Positions 42,731-49,130 of a stretch of 49,130 nt of DNA are shown here, piece by piece. The notes under the pieces were generated by a model, which searched no databases, was not told the origin of the DNA, and saw only the letters and a list, made by a program, of their open reading frames with translations. The number at the start of each line of letters is the position of its first letter. Within the stretch, counting starts at the first letter, position 1. The position numbers were made by a program, and so were the translations under genes. The stretch comes from Bacillota bacterium (GTDB taxonomy: Bacteria; Bacillota; Clostridia; Lachnospirales; Lachnospiraceae), in assembly GCA_023411215.1 (NCBI GenBank), contig JAEYOY010000080.1:1-49130 (forward strand), in the 5' to 3' direction.

Positions 42731-43909
42731 TTATTCATTTCTGAGTGCATCAATCGGATTAAGCTTTGCTGCTTTACGGGCAGGCAAATATCCGAATAGG
42801 ATACCAATTCCCACGGATACACAAAAAGCTGTCATCATACTACTCGTGGTTGGCATTGCGTTTATCTTTAGCAGCTTACCGCCCTCTATGGTAAGAACAG
42901 TTCCCAACGCAATTCCAAGAGCCCCTCCGATGGTACTGGTTGCTCCTGCTTCAAGTACGAATTGCCGCATGATATCTCTGTGCTTAGCACCCAGTGATTT
43001 GCGGATACCTATTTCTTTGATTCTCTCTGATACCGAAACAAGCATGATATTCATAATACCAACGCCTGCGACAACCAGAGATATTCCAGCAATCCCAGCA
43101 ATCATCGATGTCAGAATCGACATTTCCCCATCAATCGCTTTTAACATATCGACCATATTGCTTACAGTATATGCTTTTGTATCGCGAAAGGTATTAAAGA
43201 GATATTCTTTAATTTTATCTGTCTCAGAAGCAACCTGAGATCGATCCTTGATAAAGAATTCATAGGAGCTTACGCTACCAAAGCCATAAAGCCGTACAGC
43301 TGTAGTATACGGAATATAAAGACAATTGTCCGAAGACCATTCCGAAGAATCTGAGGTAGCTTTCAGAACCCCTATCACAGTCAGCTCCTCTCCATCCAGA
43401 CGTAATGTATCACCCTGTTTTACATTCCCCCCAAAAAGTCTTTGATTAATATAGCTTCCAATTACACATACCTTTTGTTGAGTTGATATGTCCGAATAAG
43501 TGATGGTGCGTCCCATTTCTATCTTCTTTCCCACCAGTTGTGTATAATATTCATCAATTCCCTTCATGGTAGAATATTCAATTTTCTCACTATTTTTATA
43601 TATTATACCCTGAAAGAATACCGTGGGTGTTACTCCCTTGATCGCACTCTTGTGTTCATTCGCATATTGGTACATGTCATCTTCCGTGAGCATCATATTT
43701 CCGTTTCTGCCATTTATCGTGACACTTACATTATTAATCCCCATATCAGCATATGAATCCAGCATACTGTTGTAGAAACCCTGCATGAGACTTACCAGCA
43801 TAATAACAGAGGCAACTCCGATAATCATACCTAGCATGGTTAAGAAGGACCTCATACGGTTTTTAATAATATTAGTCCATACTATTTTCAACGTCTGCCA
43901 TATTGTCAT
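42731..43909 (-). CDS. MacB/FtsX-type ABC transporter permease
   Basis: The 392-residue membrane protein has the MacB topology. Its first transmembrane segment lies near residues 20-45 (MRSFLTMLGMIIGVASVIML). A large extracellular domain follows (about 50-260), then three C-terminal membrane segments with the FtsX signature ISERIKEIGIRKSLGAKHRDI (as VSERIKEIGIRKSLG). The ATG at 43909 follows GGAG at 7 bases and overlaps the ATPase gene by 38 bases. With the ATPase and adaptor it forms a tripartite mechanotransmission-type exporter. No outer-membrane channel is expected in a Gram-positive, so it may export peptides or antibiotics. Confidence 0.92.
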   Translation of the reverse strand: MTIWQTLKIVWTNIIKNRMRSFLTMLGMIIGVASVIMLVSLMQGFYNSMLDSYADMGINNVSVTINGRNGNMMLTEDDMYQYANEHKSAIKGVTPTVFFQGIIYKNSEKIEYSTMKGIDEYYTQLVGKKIEMGRTITYSDISTQQKVCVIGSYINQRLFGGNVKQGDTLRLDGEELTVIGVLKATSDSSEWSSDNCLYIPYTTAVRLYGFGSVSSYEFFIKDRSQVASETDKIKEYLFNTFRDTKAYTVSNMVDMLKAIDGEMSILTSMIAGIAGISLVVAGVGIMNIMLVSVSERIKEIGIRKSLGAKHRDIMRQFVLEAGATSTIGGALGIALGTVLTIEGGKLLKINAMPTTSSMMTAFCVSVGIGILFGYLPARKAAKLNPIDALRNE

Positions 43910-44609
43910 GTTTGTACTCCTTTGCATCGCCATCAAAAATAATGGCTCCGTCTGATATTTGAATTATCCTCTCTGCCTCAGCTGCAATGGAACGATCGTG
44001 GGTTATCAACACGATTGTGTTTCCCTCTCCATGCAATTGGTGTAATATATCGATTACTTCCTTACTAGTTTTTGAATCCAAGGCTCCGGTAGGTTCATCC
44101 GCGAGTATGATAGAAGGATTTCCTGCTAATGCTCTTGCAATGGATGCTCTCTGTTGCTGGCCCCCGGATAACTGGTTTGGGTAGCTTTTATACTTATTCT
44201 CTAGCCCGACCTTCTTCAGCACCTCCAGAGAGCGTCTTTTACGCTCTCTGTCCCCAACCCTAGCATAGAGCAATGGGAGTGCAACATTATCTAGAACCGT
44301 CTGTTTTGGCAAAAGATTGTACTGTTGAAATATAAATCCGATTGTCTTATTACGAATTTCAGCCAGATCATCGCCCTTCAGCTTACTCACATCTCTACCT
44401 TCCAGAAAATATTGCCCACTGGTTGGAGTATCCAAGGCTCCTATGATATTCATGATAGTTGATTTACCGCTTCCTGATTTACCGATAATTGCCACCATCT
44501 CGCCTCTGTATATCGTCATATTTATTCCGTCATTGGCTTTAATCTCTGTATCACCTACATTATATATTTTCGACAGGTCGACCAACTCAATCAATGCTTC
44601 TTTCTCCAT
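43872..44609 (-). CDS. MacB/LolD-type ABC transporter ATP-binding protein
   Basis: The 245-residue ATPase has Walker A (GKSGSGKSTIMNIIG), the Q loop (IFQQYNLLPKQTVL), the signature LSGGQQQRASIARAL, Walker B (IILADEPTGALDSK) and the switch histidine (LITHDRSIA). The sequence is typical of the LolD/MacB-like group that works with FtsX permeases. The ATG at 44609 follows GGAGG at 4 bases. It starts 8 bases after the adaptor gene and overlaps the permease gene. Confidence 0.94.
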   Translation of the reverse strand: MEKEALIELVDLSKIYNVGDTEIKANDGINMTIYRGEMVAIIGKSGSGKSTIMNIIGALDTPTSGQYFLEGRDVSKLKGDDLAEIRNKTIGFIFQQYNLLPKQTVLDNVALPLLYARVGDRERKRRSLEVLKKVGLENKYKSYPNQLSGGQQQRASIARALAGNPSIILADEPTGALDSKTSKEVIDILHQLHGEGNTIVLITHDRSIAAEAERIIQISDGAIIFDGDAKEYKHDNMADVENSMD

Positions 44610-44617
44610 GAATCCTC

Positions 44618-46201
44618 CTATTCCACTATCACGGTCGCACCATCGACTGCGTATGCATCCATGCTGACATCAAAAGGAACATATACGGTATCTCCCTCTT
44701 TTACACCTTCTTTAATTTCCACACTGCTACCATCGTTGATCCCTATCTGCACCGGAACAGCCTTAAAGCCGTCAGGAATACCAGAACCCTCTTCGGAAAT
44801 CGCACCTTCTGACTGTATATATACCATGTTATCTCTCTGTAGTGCGGTGCTAGGTATTGTCAGTACGTTATCAGCCTCTTCAATGATTATTTTCCCGGTC
44901 ACATTCATACCTGGCATTAAGCTTTTATAATCTTTCACCTGTACTGTGACAGGGTAAGAGGTAACTCCGTTATTGGTAATTCCTTTTAAACTCATTTTTT
45001 CTATCACACCGTCAAAAGTATGCTCAGGAAATGCTTCTGTCTGTATTGTGACCTTCTGTCCAACCTTAAGACTGCTGATCTGCAGCTCATCTATATTCAT
45101 ATTAAAGGTTAGATACGACATATCATAAATGATAGCCATAGGTCCAGCCTGAGCGTCTGTTGCGGGGTCAATCGTATCTCCCTGCTTTTTGTTCTTCGTG
45201 ATAACCATTCCGGCTATGGGAGCTGTTATTGTGTATTGCTTCATCTGATTTTTTTGTGTTTCTAGATTAAGCTCAGCCTCTCTGATACTCAAGTTAGCAC
45301 CTTCTAGCTGTAATCCTAGATCCTTGGAGGATAGAGAAAGGATGCTTTTCCCTTTATCAATCCATTGCCCTTCCTTTATGGATATATGGTCTATCTTGCC
45401 TGTCGTCTCGGCTATAAGAGTTACCTCAGTCTCTGCACGGAAAGCACCTGTGCTACTGCTATCTATATCTGCAATAATTGCTTCCGCTTGATCGCCAGCC
45501 TTAATACCTCCTGAATTCTTCACTCGGATCGTAACCTTTTTAACAAGAACACCGCCGTCTATTACCTCTTCCATCTTACTGATATTGGTTACTGTTCCTT
45601 CCAAGTCCTCCCCGGTTGCTTCCATGGTTACCCTGGCCTTCTTACCAATCCAAGAGTCACCTACTTCATATGACGGGAATAGCAGGTCTATGTACATGTT
45701 CTCCGTATTATAAATGTCAGCAATCGACGAACCTGCCTGCAGGGTGTCCCCTTCCTTTACATAAAGCTTTTTAATATAACCGCTCTCCTTGGAAGTAATC
45801 TCAAGATTTGCTTGTTTATCAAGATAATCCCCATAGGTAAGCTTAGCCCTATCAACATTTATCTCCGCTGTTTTTATAATGTTCTCAATTTCACTGGTAC
45901 TGATCTGGTATAATAGCTGGTCTTCCTTTACGGTATCCCCTTCTTCAAAGGGAGCCGAAAGCAGTTCCCCCTTGACCAGTGACTTAACTTCATACTGATT
46001 AGCAGGATTAAGGGTACCTTTACCTGAAATCGAAGTCTCAACTCTACCCATAGCCGCCTGTGCTGTAAAGAAAGGTGCCTCTTCGATAGATGCCTGGTTT
46101 TTTCTAACAAAGTATGAAACAATCAAGCCGGCTACAACAAGGATAATTACTCCTCTTACAATTTTTTTCTTGCCCGGCTTTTTAAAAGTGATCTTTTTCA
46201 T
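44618..46201 (-). CDS. HlyD/MacA-type membrane fusion (adaptor) protein
   Basis: The 527-residue protein is anchored by one N-terminal membrane segment (about residues 16-33) behind a lysine-rich start. It has the MacA/HlyD layout: a lipoyl-like half (residues about 55-130), a coiled or helical hairpin (about 250-290, AETQKNQMKQYTITAPIAGMVITKNKKQGD, in part), a second lipoyl half, beta-barrel domains and a C-terminal membrane-proximal domain. It is longer than the Gram-negative form. The ATG at 46201 follows GGATCAGGA. It lies between the SLH protein and the ATPase, with 17- and 8-base spacers. Confidence 0.92.
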   Translation of the reverse strand: MKKITFKKPGKKKIVRGVIILVVAGLIVSYFVRKNQASIEEAPFFTAQAAMGRVETSISGKGTLNPANQYEVKSLVKGELLSAPFEEGDTVKEDQLLYQISTSEIENIIKTAEINVDRAKLTYGDYLDKQANLEITSKESGYIKKLYVKEGDTLQAGSSIADIYNTENMYIDLLFPSYEVGDSWIGKKARVTMEATGEDLEGTVTNISKMEEVIDGGVLVKKVTIRVKNSGGIKAGDQAEAIIADIDSSSTGAFRAETEVTLIAETTGKIDHISIKEGQWIDKGKSILSLSSKDLGLQLEGANLSIREAELNLETQKNQMKQYTITAPIAGMVITKNKKQGDTIDPATDAQAGPMAIIYDMSYLTFNMNIDELQISSLKVGQKVTIQTEAFPEHTFDGVIEKMSLKGITNNGVTSYPVTVQVKDYKSLMPGMNVTGKIIIEEADNVLTIPSTALQRDNMVYIQSEGAISEEGSGIPDGFKAVPVQIGINDGSSVEIKEGVKEGDTVYVPFDVSMDAYAVDGATVIVE

Positions 46202-46218
46202 CTGTCCTGATCCTTTCG

Positions 46219-48474
46219 TTATATAGAAACTATGATGATACGAATAGGTCCCTGCCAATTCTCCATATATCCATCAATGTAGTAGCTTCCGCCGATTGGT
46301 AAGCTGTCAAAGGTTCCCTTAAAATATTCGCCGTTCTTGTAATAAAACACCATAGCATCATCGGCGATTTGATATACTGCTTCACCGGAATTAGCCTGTT
46401 TTCCATTGATATATTTTAACCTTATTTGTAGCAGAGGCTTCATCTCTTTTAAAGTATTACCTTCAAAACGAACCGCTTTTGGTCCAATGCTAATATCTCC
46501 CTGTACTTCGCTTGGTGAAAATTTGAGTTCATCTCCCATATCAAGGGTCAGCCGATAATCAAAAATTCCTTTTTCATAATCAGGAGCCTCTATCTTCTTA
46601 AGTAAACCGTATTGATAAAAGGAATCCGTAACATTACTTAATATTAAGTCTGTAATATCACCGTCCGCGTTAACCCTTACGTATATTGCATTTCCGGCAC
46701 TCCATTTCGTTTCTTTCAATCTGGCAGGAGTTAATTTTACATAATTCAAATCCTTTATCTCAATAATTCCTACATCCTCAGCAAACTTTCTATGTGTCAG
46801 GTCTGATATACTATTGGTGGAGTATGCCTCCGATTTGACAATGTTCGATCTCCCGTTCAAGAATGTTACTTCGACGATGGCACCCTTTGCAATTGTGGCG
46901 TCGTCACATTCAATATCAAGAATAGTACCACCTGTTTCAGCCACATGGATTATCTGTTTCACACTGCTTTCCTTATTCTCATTCTTCACCAGCTGACTGG
47001 TAATATCGAGTACGTATCCTACTAAGGTAACTGACATCTTACTAACCTTAGTAATTTCAGCTACTTTTCCATCATATCCGAAGGATACCATTACATTATC
47101 TCCCTCTTCAATTTCGTTTTCGCGAAGTCTTCGACCCCACGAATTTTCCGTCATATTACTTAATCCTGCTCCAGGTAAAGTATTTGAGTTAACCGGAATA
47201 CCATCAAGATCATAGGTTTTTCCTGCAATCGTTACCTTCTCAGGAAGTGAAGTTGTAGGAGTTACCGTACTTAAGACTCCGTAGGCTGTTTTACCATATA
47301 CCCAGACCGTTTGTAACTCTTTCACATAATATATAACATCCGTACTCTTCACATCAGAATGCGAGATCATCACACCATTCTTATAGATGGTTCCCTTGCT
47401 CACATCAAAGCCGGTAAGTCCCCTCCAGTCTCCCCCTGCAACTCGTGACTGCATCGGAAGAATATGGGCTACTTTATCGTCTCTTCCCAAGAGCAATGTT
47501 ACCATACTCCCTTTCTTAATGCCCTTATCATCCATGATATCTTTTATATCTCCGGGCTTTTCAACAATATAGCTCTTACCGGATACTATTAACTCCTGTG
47601 GTTTTCCATTGCTATAGGTTACACCCTCAAGAGAACCAAATATCTTATTGTCATAGATCCATATCTTATTAGCTTGTTCTGCAATATAGAAAATGCTGTA
47701 ATCAACTATGTTACTCGTTTTAACATTGGAATTACCATAAAACATTTTATAGGATGACAGATCCTTTAAAAGACGTTTCTTCCAACCATCTACTGCGAGT
47801 ATTGGACCCTTTGTTTTCTTCTCCAGCAACGCCTGATAATCTATCCTACCCTCTGAATTTACTGCATACCCCAGAGTTGTAGCATATATCTCTCCGGATT
47901 TACTTTTCGCATTGAGCAGATTATAGAATAAGTTTTCGCAATCCTCTTTCGTTAATTTATCAGTCTCATCTCTGTTGATCGCTTTATCAAGCCCTAGCTC
48001 CTTAAATTTCTCAAATCTGCTTCCGGATAACCGGTTAGTAAAATCTTGTGCAGAATAACCAAGTACAGTAAGTGTGCCATAGGCTGCTTCCTTGAGGGTG
48101 ATCGCCTGATCAGGCTTGAATTTCCCTCCCAAGTAACCACTCATATAACCCTTTGCTACTGCAGCTTGAATGAAAGCAGCCTTCGGGCTATTCGGCTTAA
48201 CATCCTTAAATAGTCTGGCTGTTTTTGAAGTTTTACTACTTCCCGCATTAACAGACGACTGTACCAGCATCTGTGCGAACTCAGCCCTGCTAACATATTT
48301 CTTCTCCATAATATTACTACCGTCCGCATTGCGCATAATCCCCGCCAGATCTATGGTATCTGCAGTTCTAGCTTCCGTTTCTGCCTTAGCTATTACCGGG
48401 GCTACCCCAGAAGTTACTAGGGCAATCAGTAAGCAAGCTAATATTATCCTAATAGGATATGTGACTAATTTCAT
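46219..48474 (-). CDS. S-layer homology (SLH) domain surface protein
   Basis: The 751-residue protein has a signal peptide (about residues 1-31, ending near AKAE) and SLH-type repeats (about 35-200) that should bind secondary wall polymers. The visible SLH segments include YVSRAEFAQMLVQSS, FKDVKPNSPKAAFIQAAVAKG and GYLGGKFKPDQAITLKEAA. The rest (about 200-751) is a beta-rich extracellular region with no catalytic motif that I recognise. The ATG at 48474 follows GGAGG at 10 bases. It starts the operon that continues with adaptor, ATPase and permease, so a wall-anchored component may work with the exporter. Confidence 0.9.
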   Translation of the reverse strand: MKLVTYPIRIILACLLIALVTSGVAPVIAKAETEARTADTIDLAGIMRNADGSNIMEKKYVSRAEFAQMLVQSSVNAGSSKTSKTARLFKDVKPNSPKAAFIQAAVAKGYMSGYLGGKFKPDQAITLKEAAYGTLTVLGYSAQDFTNRLSGSRFEKFKELGLDKAINRDETDKLTKEDCENLFYNLLNAKSKSGEIYATTLGYAVNSEGRIDYQALLEKKTKGPILAVDGWKKRLLKDLSSYKMFYGNSNVKTSNIVDYSIFYIAEQANKIWIYDNKIFGSLEGVTYSNGKPQELIVSGKSYIVEKPGDIKDIMDDKGIKKGSMVTLLLGRDDKVAHILPMQSRVAGGDWRGLTGFDVSKGTIYKNGVMISHSDVKSTDVIYYVKELQTVWVYGKTAYGVLSTVTPTTSLPEKVTIAGKTYDLDGIPVNSNTLPGAGLSNMTENSWGRRLRENEIEEGDNVMVSFGYDGKVAEITKVSKMSVTLVGYVLDITSQLVKNENKESSVKQIIHVAETGGTILDIECDDATIAKGAIVEVTFLNGRSNIVKSEAYSTNSISDLTHRKFAEDVGIIEIKDLNYVKLTPARLKETKWSAGNAIYVRVNADGDITDLILSNVTDSFYQYGLLKKIEAPDYEKGIFDYRLTLDMGDELKFSPSEVQGDISIGPKAVRFEGNTLKEMKPLLQIRLKYINGKQANSGEAVYQIADDAMVFYYKNGEYFKGTFDSLPIGGSYYIDGYMENWQGPIRIIIVSI

Positions 48475-48610
48475 TTTAAGTAATCCTCCCTTTTGTTGTA
48501 TCAAGCTTTCTTTTGGCAGCTGCTAATCCTTAGATACTACGCTACCCATAATATTCATTTTAGACCATAATATAATATGGAATAAAATGGTACAGTAATT
48601 TATAACGATT

Positions 48611-48639
48611 ATTATATAATGAAATATTCAATTTGTCAT
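48611..48639 (-). promoter_or_regulatory. candidate promoter of the SLH-exporter operon
   Basis: On the minus strand ATGACA (48634-48639), 17 bases and TATAAT (48611-48616) lie 137 bases before the SLH-gene ATG. Confidence 0.45.
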
Positions 48640-48739
48640 AAAGAAATCATTAAGAATATCTAAAGATTGCCATAAGACTTAATTAGATGGACAGAAAAAG
48701 TAAAAAACACTAGATTTTGGTACGGCTTTTTTGCCATGC

Positions 48740-48784
48740 TACCCTCGAACCTACAAACCAGGCTCGAGGGCGCGGGCTGCGCCC
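48740..48784. repeat. GC-rich tandem hairpins in the tuf-SLH spacer
   Basis: CCCTCGA (48742-48748) pairs with TCGAGGG (48764-48770), and GGGCGC (48768-48773) pairs with GCGCCC (48779-48784). They are far richer in G and C than the surroundings. No gene lies in the 48475-48870 spacer. Confidence 0.5.
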
Positions 48785-48788
48785 TATA

Positions 48789-48847
48789 TAAATACAAAAA
48801 GAAGTCCGGTTAAGAGCGAGCTCTTCCGGACTTCCTTTTGTATTTAT
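48789..48847 (-). terminator. terminator after tuf
   Basis: The stem GAAGTCCGG (48801-48809) / CCGGACTTC (48826-48834) extends outward to ATAAATACAAAA / TTTTGTATTTAT. On the minus strand CTTTTTG follows. It lies 24 bases past the tuf stop. Confidence 0.9.
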
Positions 48848-48870
48848 GCATGGCTTAAAAGCCTACGCGA

Positions 48871-49130
48871 CTATTCAATAATTGTAGCAACCTTACCGGA
48901 ACCTACGGTTCTACCACCCTCACGGATAGCGAAGCCAAGACCCTGCTCCATAGCGATCGGATGAATTAATTCGATGTTCATCTCGATGTTATCGCCAGGC
49001 ATACACATCTCAACGCCTGCAGGTAAGTTACAAACACCAGTAACGTCAGTTGTTCTGAAATAGAACTGAGGTCTGTAGTTGTTGAAGAAAGGAGTATGAC
49101 GTCCACCTTCTTCTTTTGTTAATACGTAAA
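48871..49130 (-). CDS. tuf: translation elongation factor Tu, C-terminal part
   Basis: EF-Tu delivers aminoacyl-tRNA to the ribosome. Only the last 85 residues are in the window; the gene runs off the right edge. The translated end reads GGRHTPFF, then RPQFYFRTTDVTG, MPGDN, and the terminal REGGRTVGSGKVATIIE, which is the EF-Tu domain 3 signature. The stop TAG is at 48871-48873. A strong terminator follows, so the downstream SLH operon has its own promoter. Confidence 0.97.
   Translation of the reverse strand, partial: YVLTKEEGGRHTPFFNNYRPQFYFRTTDVTGVCNLPAGVEMCMPGDNIEMNIELIHPIAMEQGLGFAIREGGRTVGSGKVATIIE

Noticed and set aside
48740..48770. Possible tRNA T arm (GGTTCGAGGG)
   Set aside because: No acceptor, D or anticodon arm fits around it; it is only a hairpin.

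Overview
The window looks like chromosome from a low-GC, Gram-positive anaerobe of the class Clostridia, most likely a motile member of the Lachnospiraceae. Supporting signs are the hpf-secA-prfB order, a Bacillus-type mbl-flhO-flhP cluster, comFC next to a yvyF-like gene, a classical +1 frameshift in prfB, many TTG starts behind strong Shine-Dalgarno sites, and the hom/phosphoglycerate-mutase-like/lysC operon seen in Clostridia. Nearly all genes lie on the minus strand. I see no prophage, transposase gene or CRISPR array.

Layout. 1-850: the 5' end of a 16S rRNA gene with its promoter, preceded in transcription order by two tRNA-Ser genes. 976-6871: ispD, then rnz / a membrane-anchored protein / tsaD, a small Cys-rich protein, and tsaE-tsaB-rimI; together these supply three of the Tsa proteins for tRNA t6A synthesis. 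7157-10156: an AraC/GyrI-type regulator (plus strand), a 253-bp hairpin element, riboflavin transporter ribU under an FMN riboswitch, and a YdcF-like protein. 10339-13380: tex and a divergent small HExxH protein. 13589-18172: the operon ACT protein-hom-proposed homoserine kinase-lysC (aspartate to threonine). 18485-20861: a polar amino-acid ABC importer. 20904-26287: hpf-secA-prfB-cheW. 26288-27174: a long non-coding stretch with three exact DnaA boxes. 27175-31385: a PilZ protein, an SH3/NlpC-P60 endopeptidase, trxB, an untracked 59-residue YjfB-like gene and a methyltransferase. 31693-33317: acyl-ACP thioesterase and a CvfB-like S1 protein (plus strand). 33551-41540: mbl-flhO-flhP-rod-binding protein-recD2-nucleotidyltransferase-comFC-yvyF. 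41862-48474: a small membrane protein and an SLH protein/HlyD adaptor/ABC ATPase/FtsX permease operon. 48871-49130: the 3' end of tuf.

The most unusual property is the spacers. At least two families of short palindromic repeats recur between genes. Family A is about 40 bp (stem AATAGAAAG/CTTTCTATT, at least seven copies). Family B is a composite of two hairpins whose first arm overlaps the stop codon of the gene before it in all three copies. There are also one-off long imperfect hairpins, the largest at 8077-8329. They look like REP/MITE-type elements, some possibly recruited as terminators or mRNA 3' ends.

All functions are read from protein motifs and context by eye; no database search was run.
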